NCBI GenBank assembly: GCA_023053575.1
Contig: JAKZAP010000012.1
Location: forward strand, 9,548,230 to 9,612,229
DNA from: Branchinecta lynchi
Lineage: Eukaryota; Arthropoda; Branchiopoda; Anostraca; Branchinectidae
Length of the DNA: 64,000 nucleotides
Reading direction: 5' to 3'
Shown: one piece after another, positions 29,395 through 41,020 of the stretch
How positions within the stretch are numbered: the stretch's first letter is position 1
Layout of the letters: every line of letters begins with the position of its first letter
Program-made: the position numbers and the translations under genes
The notes under the pieces: generated by a model
The model's input: only the letters and a program-made list of their open reading frames with translations
The model's database searches: none
Told to the model about the DNA's origin: nothing

Positions 29395-29600
29395 TGCCTT
29401 CATTGATCAGGGCTAGTTTTTTCCTTACAGTAGTATTTGAAAGTAGTTTACCTTAATAAGATATTTATAGTCAGTAGAAGTTTCAGTTATTTATTACAGG
29501 TTTGTTTCCTTCCCCGACGTTGACCCAGAAGATTGACAGCCTGACGAGGACCCTTGCCAAGAAGGGCCGAAATGTCGCTGATGAAGAATCGTAGCTGATG
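29395..29600 (+). repeat. Hammerhead-bearing terminal sequence next to the Penelope-like remnant
   Basis: 'ttccttacagtagtatttgaaag', 'ttaataagatatttatag' and 'ggtttgtttccttccccgacgttg' recur inverted at 25205-25380. This is likely a pseudo-LTR of the Penelope-like element; such repeats are known in direct or inverted orientation. Confidence 0.6.
29531..29590 (+). ncRNA. Hammerhead ribozyme-like motif (type I)
   Basis: Outer stem I GATT/AATC, inner CAGC/GCTG, core CTGACGA (29541-29547), intact stem II (29548-29568), GAAA (29569-29572), then TGT and C at the cleavage position (29576). Stem III is minimal (AUGU). It differs from the copy at 25207 by one base in stem III. Confidence 0.62.
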
Positions 29601-29608
29601 TATCCGAT

Positions 29609-29913
29609 CCCAATGAAAAATTTATCTCATAATAGTACTATAAAGTAGTACGAAAAAGTAGCATGCAGTACTAACCGATGCCATTACATGCTTCTACCTC
29701 ACGACTACCGTGTTACTGCATACTACAATATGCTACTATTAGCAAGACTGGATGCTACTATGGCAAGAGGGGATGCTACTGGATACTACTACTTAACATT
29801 GGACCAGTCTGAGACACATTAAATTATAGTATTCTTTGCTATTACATAGTGTTACATGCAACTTTTTCGTACTAATACCATACTACTACGCAGGCTACAG
29901 ATTTTTCACCGGG
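29609..29913 (+). mobile_element. Family P MITE
   Basis: Second full copy of the element at 28073, beginning cccaatgaaaaat and ending atttttcaccggg, with the same gtagcat-rich interior. Confidence 0.7.
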
Positions 29914-29924
29914 ATGTAAGCATT

Positions 29925-30200
29925 GTTTGAATATAAACTTCTACTTTTAACAAATTTTACGGTTCAGCCGGATTCCGAGCGATCTATACGCCCGGCGAAA
30001 AGATGATTCTCATATTTGTCATATACGTATTCAGCAAGTCTCCTTACCCGAAAATCGAACATCTTATCAAATACAAATAAAACTTTTACTTTAAACAAAT
30101 TTTCCGGTTTTGGCAGGATTCCGCCCGAACTATTGTCCGTCGAGAAAATAATTTTCATATTCGGAGTCAGCACGTGTCCTTAAAGGTAGAGTTAGAGTTT
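29925..30200 (-). repeat. Family B inner repeat units
   Basis: Two units with 'ttttccggttttggc…attccg', 'gaactattgtccg' and 'aacatcttatcaaatacaaataaaa', the inner tandem repeat of family B, without its ends. A 17-base G-run follows near 30284-30300. Confidence 0.5.
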
Positions 30201-30559
30201 TATAAGTTACACTTCTAGTTAGAGGTAGAGCACAAATAGGATAATACAAATCTGCAATATAAGCGACAGCTAAACTATGTTCTGGGGGGGGGGGGGGGGG
30301 CAGACAGCCCTGAATATTTCCGACGAAGGTATGGAAGTTTATTTGATTTAATATGGTCAAAGTACAAGTTCAACATAATTTGTTAGGACAAACAAACACA
30401 GGTTACAAATTTGTAACTAACTTATGATTACTTCAAATCTGTCTCAATTCAAATTTATAATAATATACCTATTAATGTGTGCCTAACGGTGAAATGTAAT
30501 AAATAAGATAACTAAAGGAAATTAACATTTTGTGCGAGATCTTCTTGTGATCGGATTCA

Positions 30560-31020
30560 CTAGCTTCAAAGCAACTCAGTATGCGTCGTAATCTCCAATA
30601 TGAACACCGATATCGAGATTGATTGTGTAAACATATGCTTCTTCCACCTCTTCCTCCGCCTGGATACAAAAAAAGGAAGCGTGATTAAACATGTAATAGC
30701 AACAGATTTTTTTAAAGTAGCAACTACGCCATCAGGACCATCCTTCCGGACTTCGTTACACGCTCTCGTGGACCTAACACGCGAAGCAAGGACGACCTTA
30801 AACCCAAGCTTGTTCCCCCACCTACGAAATCTTCAGAAAGGTACCTAAATTCATACGTTCAGTATTTCACTAAACATTTTAACTGTTCACGATTTGTGTT
30901 CATTTCTTATTTATTGTTTGTTTTTTATTTGTATTGTTAGTGAGTATTTATTTTTCCAATACCAGCCCGTGTTAGCCTAGTGCTATTAGGGTTGAAAAAA
31001 ATAGATTGATTGATTGATTA
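30560..31020 (+). pseudogene. Probable LINE 3' fragment with (GATT)n tail
   Basis: An 82-codon ORF (FRTSLHALVDLTREARTTLNP…) and a 3' end 'cccgtgttagcctagtgctattaggg…gattgattgattga' shared with 22910-22955. The ORF family was not identified; the tail identifies it as LINE debris. Confidence 0.45.
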
Positions 31021-31079
31021 GCTAAGATCCGAATTTTTCTACCATTTACTTATTTTCATTTTTTTCTTCAAAATTTCAC

Positions 31080-33560
31080 CATACTAATAACAAAAGGGCA
31101 GAGATAGGCTTTCAAGCTTGGCTAGAACTTGGTTGCTTCGTTCGGGAGGTCGGTCAAACATCGTTCGAAAAACAAAATATCGAAAATCACCCGCAGTGGT
31201 GTTTTTTGCAGAGGAAAATAACACCAGGGAGTAGCGCCAAGACTTGACAAAATTGACACACACTCGATTAGCAGCGATACTAGCACCAATAACCAAAGAG
31301 AACGTCTCTACTGAAACTCATTCAGTCGCTCACCAACGTTGGCTGTGATAACTTCATATTCTGAACATTGCAAAAAAAAGATACAGCCTCCATTGTTTCC
31401 TTGGTATGTGCAGAACCCACCTTTTCTTTCCTAGAAAATTTCTAAGCCCGGAAGTTAACCTCACTTTAAATGCCGCAAGCGTAGCCTACTCGGCGGCGCT
31501 ACGAGTATGGCTCGTTTGCAAAGCATGGAAAGTATAGTTCTTGGCGCTACTCCCCAGTTTTCCTCCCCGGCTACTCCCGGCGAAAGTCAGTAGTCCCTTA
31601 TAGAACATGTCTAGATGGGCTAATCAAATTTTTGAAATAAAAATGTATTTTTTTATTAAAAGTCCATACGGAGGCGCGCGGCCAGCGATCCGTCATCACA
31701 CTTAGACATTAAACTTGCGAGTCTAGGTAAGTTTTCAATAAGATTTTTTAATTTCCTGTATATTTGGGGTGGGGGGGGGAGGGCAAAGGAGTTTTCGCCA
31801 CGCCTAATGATTACCGATAGCGGAATGTTCCGCGTTTACAATTTTGAATCGACGTATGGCCCCAAATAGCCGACATATCGGGACACACTTCACTGCAAGG
31901 CATCCCGGAGTAAACAGCTCATAACCAGCACAAGAGTCGCAGAATACCAAGCAACGGTATCGACAGCTGCAAGCCAAATGCTACCTGGCAGACTTTAGGG
32001 CGCTTCTGGCCTCTTCACGGATTCACTTTCCAAAATGCAAAGCGGGAGTTGGCGAGCGCGAGAAAAAACGGAAAGTCCTTGCGCCTATGCAATTTCTGGC
32101 TGTCTTGCCGAATCTACTTTTCAGGTACGGAGTGGATTCGCTTTAAAAACTAGAGGGGCGCATGAACAGCATCGGAAAGCAAAGCGAGTCTTAAGGCGTA
32201 TTCTTGCCGTTCCCCGAGGACTCGACTTGAGGAGTCCCCGCGTTTTTTTTTGTCCCGGAGTCCCCACCGACGGGGAGTGCCGATTATCATCACCATCATC
32301 GAAAAGGACGGTTTTGCTGGTGTTGGAGCAATATAAAATTAATCAAAAACAATCAGAATAAACAAAACCAAAAATAAAGTAGGTCCAGACCAATTTCGTC
32401 AACTATAAAACAATCAGAATAAACAAAACCAAAAATAAAGTAGGTCCAGACCAATTTCGTCAACTATATATTTTTTTTAGAACAAAATCCAATTTCGAAG
32501 CATTCCCCTTGTTCTCGCTGTTTCTGTAGGCGGAGTCCGCATGGAGTGACTCCCTCTATTCTCGCCGTTCTCTTCGATTTCCCGAGGAGTCCTCGGGGAA
32601 CGGCGAGAACACGCCTTTAGCCATAGTTGCAAATACACGCGGCGGATAAGCCAGCGAAGCTTTCCAGACGGCAAGGATCGCCCTTTTATCGATATTCCCG
32701 CTGATAAGATCTGAGCTGTCTACGACATTTCGCCGGCTCTAAGGGCGATTCTGGCGATCTGGATAGTAGTTTATAGTAGTATAGATAGTAGTTTTATCTG
32801 GATAGCAGTTTTCTGGATCTACTAGTTTATGCACCGGCTGTTTTTGCGACTTCGGTTAAGACTCGCTTCGCTTTCCAGAGCATTCCGAAAGAGACCTGGA
32901 AAGTGAAGTTGGTCCTCCACTGGCAATCATAAGTCTGTGGTAACCGTGCTCGTCCGGTCCCGGCGTGCTCTCATTGGCTGAAAACCGCCAAAATGACCGT
33001 AAACGGCACGTTACGATCACTTCCGATTGCCAGTGGAGGGCCAACTTGAATCCACTACGCGAGTCAAAGCAAAATAACACTATGGAGTAGCGCCAAGACC
33101 TATGCTTTTCATGCTTTGTAAACGGGCCATTCTCGTAGCACCACCCACTACGCTTATGGCATTTAAAGCGAGGAAAACTTTCGGGTTTCTAAATTTCTAG
33201 TAAAGCAAAGGTGCGGTATGCACACGCCAAGGAAACAATGGAGGCTGTATCATTTTTTTGCAATGTTCAGAACATGAAATGATCGGAGCCAGGGTTGGTA
33301 AACGACTAAATGAGTTTCAGTAGGGACGTTTTCTATCGCTAGTGATGCTGGTGTCGGTGCTATTCGAGTGTGTCGATTTTGTCAAGACTTGGCGCTACTC
33401 CCTAGTGTTATTTTGCTCTGACGCGAGTGGACAGAAGTCAGCGAAAAGTTGTAAAAGTGCAACGACTTTACGTTCGTTCTTGAGCTCGGTGGATTCTCGC
33501 TTTGTTTTTTGGAAAGCGAATCCGTCAGATCAACAGATCAGCCCTCTAATACGCAATAGA
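31080..33560. repeat. Fold-back arrangement with arms of about 480 bp
   Basis: 31080-31560 reappears inverted at 33060-33560 ('agtagcgccaagac', 'gatacagcctccattgtttcct', 'acacactcga'). The interior carries a second inverted pair ('aaggcgtattcttgccgttccccgaggactc' against 'gtcctcggggaacggcgagaacacgcc'). Small ORFs inside are conserved only as part of the duplication. Confidence 0.65.
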
Positions 33561-33738
33561 CATGGACCCTGGCGTAGGCTAGATGAAACTTACAAGCTCG
33601 GAATATCCGGAAGTGGCTACCGTGGAAGCGGTAACGCAGGTAGTGGCAGGCTCGCTGGTAACCTCTTCGACCCTGCAAAAAGAAGACAATATAGTAAATT
33701 GCTGGCAGTGGAGGCTAGGAGGGTGGATCTATGTTGTG

Positions 33739-33945
33739 CACTGTCGTCAGTTTTATAACAGATAACACGAGGATGCGCGGTTTCAACAGACAATGTGTAA
33801 CAGATAACGCTTGGGATGTTATCTGTTCTGTTTGAAACGTTACGCATGATATGTTGTGCATAACAAGCTTTGTTAGGAAGAGCAAAAACAGCCACAAATG
33901 CATCTACTGACTTTATTCTTTATTGTCATAATGTCGGAAAACTCA
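33739..33945. repeat. Left half of a family-M MITE
   Basis: Begins cactgtcgtcagttttata and stops at 'aactcagcaaatg'. Copy 2 of the duplication has the complete element (55638-55993) at the same place. Confidence 0.65.
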
Positions 33946-34369
33946 GCAAATGTCATCCATCATATGGGACGAGTCCCCGGATCTCCAGATTCGGTATAGC
34001 TGGCAAACTTCATTCAGTTCGGGAGTTACCACGAACCTCGAAACTCGGAAGAGGTCGCGTGAAGCACTGGTTGCATAAAGAAGGACTGATCTATGATTTC
34101 ATCGATAGTCCGTACTTTTATTTTGGATCCTAAAAAGAAGTTCTAGTCATAGATGATCCGAAAATTCCGCCTGCGGCACTTTCCGTAAAATTCTCTATTT
34201 TTTTGGAAGGCAAGGCAGGGCACGTCATTTGACCGTTGCTATAAGCCAGTTTTAGGATTAAAATTTCGAAACATTAAAAGCTAGAATCTGGATAGAAATA
34301 GCTAACAAAAAAAAATCTCGCCTACGCTGCTAACTTTATGTGATCATGGGCAGTGTTGACTAGACTATA

Positions 34370-34608
34370 CACTGTCAGAAGTCTCATAACAGATGGCGTA
34401 TAACACTTTCAAGAAGAAGACCTTTTCACTTAGAAATAAAGTGTTATGACCAATTAAGTTTACACTATTTCGTGCCTAGATCTCCAACAACACCTTCAAT
34501 TGATAAAAATACTAACAGGAACGAAAGAAACATAACGGATGACATCCCAAAGTGTTATCTATTGGAACCGCGCATCCTTCTGTTGTCGTTATGTAACTTC
34601 TGACAGTG
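34370..34608. mobile_element. Family-M MITE variant with TA duplication
   Basis: Begins cactgtcagaag and ends cttctgacagtg, flanked by TA on both sides (34368-34369, 34609-34610). 239 bp, with an interior 'ttttcacttagaaataaagtg' shared with 46740 and 47900. The TA duplication suggests Tc1/mariner-type mobilisation for family M. Confidence 0.75.
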
Positions 34609-34730
34609 TAGTATTTTTTACCTATTGAAGGTGTTGTTGGAGATGTAGGCACGAAATAGAATAAACTTAATTGGTCATAACACTTTATTTCTAAGTGAAA
34701 AGGTGTTATTCTTGAAAGTGTTATTTTATT

Positions 34731-35280
34731 TATTTATTTATGACCCGGTTTTTGCGTAACAGCGGAGTATGAATAAAATACAAAAGTAAAATATACATAT
34801 TAAAACACTTAAACAAAACAATGTAAATAAACACGACAACATTCTTTTCATATAAAAAAAAAACACACTAAATAGACTTAAAATTTGTACACAGTGACAA
34901 GCACATTAATCGGGTTCAGGAATGAAAAACTGGCTAATAATTTCATGGGCTGAGAGGGCAGGATGTTTGTGGAGGGAAAATAAGATTTGAATGCGAACGA
35001 AAAAGTGTATTAATACTATCTGGAACATTAAAATTCGAAACCAATTTACGATTACGAAAAGATTTTGGAAGATACATCAGAAATTTACAATACTTAAAAA
35101 AACAACTTCTCAAATTTTTAACATCTTTTTTCCTTAGGATATGGTAAACTCCGGAACAATTGTGGATATATGGGCCGCAAAAAGCACTATACAACCTTCC
35201 GAGCGCCTTGCGTGAATATTTTCCTCTATTTGGGACCAAACGCGCGTAACCAAATCTAATGGAATTTGATACTGATTTTA
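34731..35280 (-). pseudogene. 5'-truncated LINE inserted in a MITE
   Basis: The minus strand reads LGRLYSAFCGPYIHNC, LRSCFFKYCKFLMYLPKSFRNR and ends with an (AAAT)n tail at 34731-34743. MITE sequence breaks at 'aaagtgttat' on its left and resumes at 'attatgcgcaatctgttatg' on its right, so it inserted into a family-M copy. Confidence 0.7.
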
Positions 35281-35654
35281 AAATAGTATTATGTAAAATA
35301 GTATTATATTATGCGCAATCTGTTATGAAACTTCTGACCGTGTAGTAGCTGCTGCTGCCGGAACGTCGCTCCATCAGGTTTCTAGAACTTCTTAGAGTCT
35401 CGGCATTTAATCGACGGTAAATGATAGAATTTGTAAGAGGAGCAGTTAGATTTTAGCTTACATGGAAAAAAAAAATGGTTTTCGAAAATTTTCGCATGCG
35501 GTGCTCGAATTAATTTTCTCTTGGGTATGAAAAATAGAAGCTGTTACTGCAATCGTGCCAGGCAATTACTATTCTCCAAGTGGCTTCGCCTAGACGCCGA
35601 ATACTAATTGGCCTATCGTCTTTCATGCTGTCCTTTAATGTTACTCTTCCTACG

Positions 35655-36010
35655 TAATCTTTTCTGTTCTACAATTTAAAACTTGAATTCTCAGTTTCTA
35701 AGATTCGTTAACATTTTTGAGAGATTCGGTGAAAATTTCGGCTCTGCCCCCCCCCCCCCCCCCCCTCCTAACGAAAATGCACGTGCGACGTCCCTGCTCA
35801 CATCCAAGCACAAATGCATTTTTCGTTTTAATTATTTGCGAAAAAAAGAATGAGCACCTCAACTCGGTTTGTATTTCTCTACTGGAAGTCCGCGGGTTAA
35901 TGAGGACGCTAGAGGTCAAGAAACAGTAAAGCAAACCTGAGCTCTAATATTGTTTAATGTGATAAATTTGTTTATATATTTAGCGTCAAGCATTGCTTGC
36001 CACCATCATT
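35655..36010 (+). repeat. Poly(C)-bearing dispersed repeat
   Basis: 'attctcagtttctaagattc', 'tttcggctctgcccc', a long C-run, 'gcgacgtccctgctc' and 'gcgtcaagcattgcttgcc'. Other copies at 58315-58650 (+) and 60300-60650 (-). Confidence 0.7.
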
Positions 36011-36440
36011 AGCCCACAGATGGGCGAATCCAATCATGAAAGGATTCGAATCCAATTCCGAATCCACCATTCCATGCTGAGGATTCGAATCCGACTTTAA
36101 CAAAAATAAAATGAAATACATAGGTAAGGCTTAAAGATCAGTGGTGACAAAAAGCATTGATATCTAAGGTATCAGATAACGTGATAAATTACTGAGTATG
36201 TTTGGTGGTGGAGACTAAAAAGCTGGATTGCCTAAGCACATTGTGTAAAATTTTTGGAAAACGGAAACTGGAATGATGAAGTCTAGGAATTTGAGCGGAT
36301 TCGTAAGATTGATTGTTTGGAATCCGAATCCAGCCTGCGACAAGCAGAAGATTCGAATCCGGATTCAAATCCACCCAAAAGGACGAATCCTGGATTCGAA
36401 TCCGGACTCTGATTCACCCAGCTCCAAAATTAATGTTGGA
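36010..36440. repeat. 'gattcgaatcc' palindromic repeat cluster
   Basis: Many copies of the palindromic ggattcgaatcc and half-sites. Recurs at 58665-59095 and, inverted, at 59790-60290. Confidence 0.75.
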
Positions 36441-36754
36441 TGTAGCTACAACGCCGTTAGCAGTCCGCAGTCTTAATGTTTTTAGTCAGCTGTTTCCGAG
36501 CCGTATCTTTGTCAATTGTGTTTTCTAAACTCTAAGCGTGTTTTCCCCCAAATGTTGATCCCTTGGGTTCTAAGTCCTTCAGTCTTAAAACATCCGCCCG
36601 GGACTTGATTCTTCACAAGGCTTCTTGTCCTCCTTCTAACTTACTAACTTTGTTTACAAGTTTAACCCACGATCCCGCATGCGAGGTGTGAAATTCTTGA
36701 CAGTGCAGTAGCCGGCCATTTGACGGACTTTCTTTCGGCGATTTTAGGGTAAGA

Positions 36755-39700
36755 GAATATAACTTTTCTCGAACAGATATGCAATGCATATCTTCCTATG
36801 TTCCATAGGAAGTTATTTTATGACATTTATTATGTGGAGGATGTTACGACCATCGTATCATCCTCCAGAGAGGCTGATACGAAGCCGTAACAGCCTCCGC
36901 AGAAGTTCATCGAGCACTTTTTCTCAAATATTGAAAAATAGACCCTGACTTTTCACAAAAAAAAATAATTAGAAAACAATACTTTCAGTAAAATAAAAAA
37001 TAAAATACTTAAAAAAAAAATAAAAAAAAATAAGAAATAGAATAAGTTAAATACTGAAAAATGACAGAACATTTTACTCACTTTGACAACCAGTCTGTGC
37101 CCTAGGTCATGGCTTGTCACAGTCAGATTACCACTCAAAATACAGCTTGTCAATTAAAACAACATCCTACTATCCCTTGCTTTCCAAAAACTAGTTATTC
37201 AGCACTGAAGAAATGACAGAACATCTTACTCGTAGACAACCAGCCTTTGCCCTAGGTCGTGCCTTGACACAATCAAATTTCCACTGAAAATACAGCTTGT
37301 CAACCAAAAGAACATCCTACTATCCTTTCCTTTCCAAAGGCTAGTTATTCAGCATTAATCACTGTCTTTGTTCTTGTTTCTATGAAGCAAGTTTAATTTT
37401 TACTTCAACGACCTCTAGAGCAGTCATTTTAGTACATCTATAGTAGGTTTTGACGCTAGATGGCATCTGAATCGCCAAAAAAGTAAATATTTTGGTAGAA
37501 ACTGAAGTGCCTGAGTGCCCTGAGTCCCAACAGTCGCCATTTTATTAGGTCTATAGTAGGCTTGGGCTGCTACTTTACTAAAATAACATTCCATACCTCC
37601 ATTAGCGAAAAAGTAAAACAAAAGAAGATTAAGACCTACCTGTAAAAATATTCTGTTCGGAAAAGTTATAATAGTTAACATACCTCCATCTCGGTTCATA
37701 TCGGTATGAACCGATCAATTTAATCACTTTTCTCAAACAAGTATATAATGCCATATCTTCCTATATCCCATAGGTAGTTACAATATAAGAATGAATTTTA
37801 TGGAGGCTGATAGGATATCATATCAGCCTTCAGAGAGGATGATCCAGAGCCGTATCAGCCTTCGCAGAAGTTCGAAGAAGCCTCCGAAAAACATATAAAA
37901 GACATCAGACAAGAAATAGCCTACAGAAAAAAGTTTAAAAAAATTACAGAAAAAATGTTCAAAACCGAAAGAAAATCTTGCTTTTCTGCCAATTAACCTG
38001 GGTCATACCTTGTTACAATCACATTTCCACTGAAAACACAACTCGTCAAGTGAAACAACATCTTAATTTCCTTTGCTTTCCAGAAGGTAGCTACTGACAA
38101 TTATCACCGTATTTTTGGGATCCCAAAACGTAAGTTGAGGGATACCTATGACATCGCAAAAGTTGTCCGTCTGTAAGCACGATAACTCTCGAAGGGAATG
38201 AGATATTTCGATGAAAGTTTGTGTGGGGATTCGTTGGGTCAAGAGTAAGGTCGAGTTCGTAGATGGGCTTTGTAGCCCTAAATTTAGGGGTGGGGGAGGG
38301 GGTTTAAATTAAGGGGCAAGCAAAACATTCTTAAACAGCTAATGAGACAGTCAATTATGGGGTAAGAAGACATGCTGAACACGGCGGTGAAAACCATTTT
38401 TTTGCCAGACAAGTAGTTAGCCTAGAATCCGGCAAAAAACGGAAAGTCTGTTGAAAGTAAAAGTTTTATTTGATGTTGATTAGGTATTTGGTTCAGGGGT
38501 AGGAAGACATGCTGAACACGCTGGTGAAAACCATTTTCTCGCCGGGCAAGTAGTTCGCCCGGAATCCGGTCAAAACCGGAAAATGTTAAAAGTATTTGTA
38601 GTTGATTACATATCCGATTTAGGGGTAAGAAGAGGTGCTGAGTCCGTGAATGACAATCATTACCCAGACATATAGTTCGCCCGGAATCCGGCTGGAACCG
38701 GAAAATGTGTTATAAATTAAATTTTAATTTGAAGTTGATTAGATTTTCGGTTCAGGGGTAGGAAGACACGCTGAACACGATGACGAAAACCATTTTCTCG
38801 CCGGGCAAGTAGTTCGCCCGGAATCCGGCCAAAACCGAAAAACTGTTAAAAGTATTTGTAGTTGATTAGACATCCGATTTAGGGGTAAGACGAGATGCTG
38901 AATCCGTGTATGACAATAATTGTTTACCCGGAAATATAATTCGCCCGGAATCCGGCAGGAACCGAAAAATTTGTTATAAGTTAAATTTTAATTTGAAGTT
39001 GGTCAGATGTTTGATATAGGGGAAAGAAGATACGCTGAGTTCGTTTTTTAGCTGCTTTTTTTTTGCCGGACAGGTAGTTCCGGAATTCGGCCGAAACCGG
39101 GAAATTGGCAGAAGCAAGGCAGGAAGTTCTTGTCAAAACAGATATGACTTAAGAGGTGTAAACACAAATATGCTGAATCCATGTCTGAACTTGGTTTTCT
39201 CAGATGATTAGCTTTTTGGCTTTAATCTGTTTCTGAATTTTAATAGTAAAAATGTTCAAGGATACTGGCGAAGACTGGATCTGGCGAAGACATGACCCAA
39301 TTGTCTGGATCAAATATTGAATTTTTGGGATCCCATTGAATTTTTTTTTCTTGTTTCTTAATGTTGCTCTGATTTTAAACAGTCCACGTGTTGTCTTTAA
39401 CTTCAAAAGTGTTTGCCACCAGGTTGCCACTTTTTCTTTGGAACCTGTGATTTTCGGCTGCAAAAAACTGTGACATTCTGGCGTCTATGAAACTAGGTTC
39501 TTTTCACAAATTATTACGACAATGCTCGCTTTCTCATCTTCATCTTATACTCGTCAACTTTTATGCTTGATTTTTCTACTTTACTGGTAGGGAACCGGTC
39601 GCAAAATTCATCTCACTTTGTCGAAGAAACAAAAATGTACGTCAAAAGCAGAATTCTGCGACCAGTGGCAACACTGACTTAGGCTGATTAATTCTATCTC

Positions 39701-40920
39701 CTTAAACGCCCACCGCTAGAGGGCATCTGCTTCGCCACAACTATAAAAGCTGTCTATTGTATTGCTGGAAACAGAAGTGCCCGAGTCACAACAGTAGTCA
39801 ATTTCACATGTCAGCAGTAGGCTAGGTTGCAACTTCACTAAGCAAAAATTCCCCAACAAAAGTAGCAAATAAGGACTACCAAAGAAGATTGAGTAGGCCA
39901 CAACATAAACAAAAACTGTTCGTAAAAGTTATAATGGTTAACATACCTCCATCTCAGTTGATACTGGAATACCAATCTCGAAGGACACTTAAGAATAACA
40001 GACTCGCTGCGCTCGGCAGATATTTTTCATAACCTGTGCGAGCCGAAGGCGATATGAACGATATGAACCGAGGTGGAGGTATGTTAACTATTATAACTTT
40101 TCCGAACAGAATGATTTTACAGGTAGTTCTTGTTCTTCTTTTGTTTTACTTAGGGAATTTTATTTTATTAAAGTAGCAGCCCAAGCCTCAGCCTACTGTA
40201 GACCTAATAAAATGGCTACTCAAGCACTTCAGTTCCTACCAAAATAGTCGTTTACTTTTTTGGCGATTCAGATGCCATCTAGCGGTCAACACCTACTATA
40301 GATCTACTAAAATGACTGCTAGATGTCGCAAGTAAAAAGTAAACAATAACAAATCAACGTGAAGGCTTCAGGCTTCTGAGAAACAAGAACAGTGATTGAT
40401 GCTGAATAACTAGCCTTTGGAAAACAAGGGATAGTATGATGTTGTTTCGGTTGACAATCTGAATTTTCAGTGGAAATCTGATTGTGTCAAGGCACGACCC
40501 AGGGCAAAGGCTGGTTGTCTGTGAGTAAGATGTTCTGTAATTTTTTCAGTGCTAGGGAAATACAGGGATAGTTAACGAGCTGTATTTTGAGTGGTAATCT
40601 GACTGTGACAAGCTATGACCTAGGGCACAGACTGGTTGTCGAAGTGAGTAAAATGATCTGTCATTTTTCAATATTTAACTTATTCTATTTCTTATTTTAT
40701 ATTTTGTATAATTTTTTAAGTATTTTATTTTTATTTTACTGAATTTGAGAAAGTGCTCGATGAACTTCTGCGGAGGCTGTTACGGCTTCGTATCAGCCTC
40801 TCTGGAGGATGATACGATGGTCGTAACATCGTCCACATAAGTAATTGTCATGAAACAACTTCCTGTGAGACATAGGAAGATATGCACTGCATATCTGTTC
40901 GAGAAAAGTTATAATCCGAT
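36755..40920. repeat. 4.2-kb inverted repeat (giant fold-back)
   Basis: The left arm (about 36755-37700) reappears inverted as the right arm (about 40080-40920): 'ttctcgaacagatatgcaat', 'ggaggatgttacgacca', 'tcatcgagcactttttctca', 'agatggcatctgaatcgcc' and 'gttaacatacctccatctcgg'. The centre holds a family B element (38106-39345) and a diverged third copy of the arm sequence (39710-39960). Small ORFs inside are short and AT-rich. Confidence 0.8.
38106..39345 (+). repeat. Family B element
   Basis: Starts tttttgggatcccaaaacgt and ends 'gaatttttgggatcccattg…cttgtt'. The interior has about five tandem units of roughly 120-140 bp with 'gaagttgattagat', 'aagacatgctgaacac' and 'gttcgcccggaatccggc'. 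Confidence 0.75.
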
Positions 40921-41020
40921 ATCCACCTCTATGTCGGAAGCTAACCTTTAACAGAAATCGGACAATTGATCGAGCTACACAACGAACCTTTCGTCGTCTT
41001 CCACTCCACTTTCTTCAAGA

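Larger units (their letters stand above)
31553..36830. repeat. Segmental duplication block D, copy 1
   Basis: Colinear with 51648-59620 over most of its length: 'ggctactcccggcgaaagtc', 'gcgcgcggccagcgatccgtc', 'ggttggtaaacgactaaatg', 'catccatcatatggga', 'ccggaacgtcgctccatc', 'gattcgaatcc' repeats and 'gccggccatttgacggac' occur in the same order. Copy 1 alone carries the MITE/LINE insertions at 34330-35335. Confidence 0.85.

Noticed and set aside
32035..32361. 108-codon ORF with a relative at 52122-52475
   Set aside because: Conserved only because the DNA is duplicated; the frames shift relative to each other and it sits in a fold-back repeat.
33570..33758. Gly/Ser-rich ORF conserved in both copies of block D (also 55480-55664)
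   Set aside because: Between copies there are two amino-acid-changing and one silent difference and no convincing splice sites, so there is no sign of coding constraint.
37424..37699. 91-codon minus-strand ORF
   Set aside because: Lies in an arm of the 4.2-kb inverted repeat; the inverse copy does not keep the frame.
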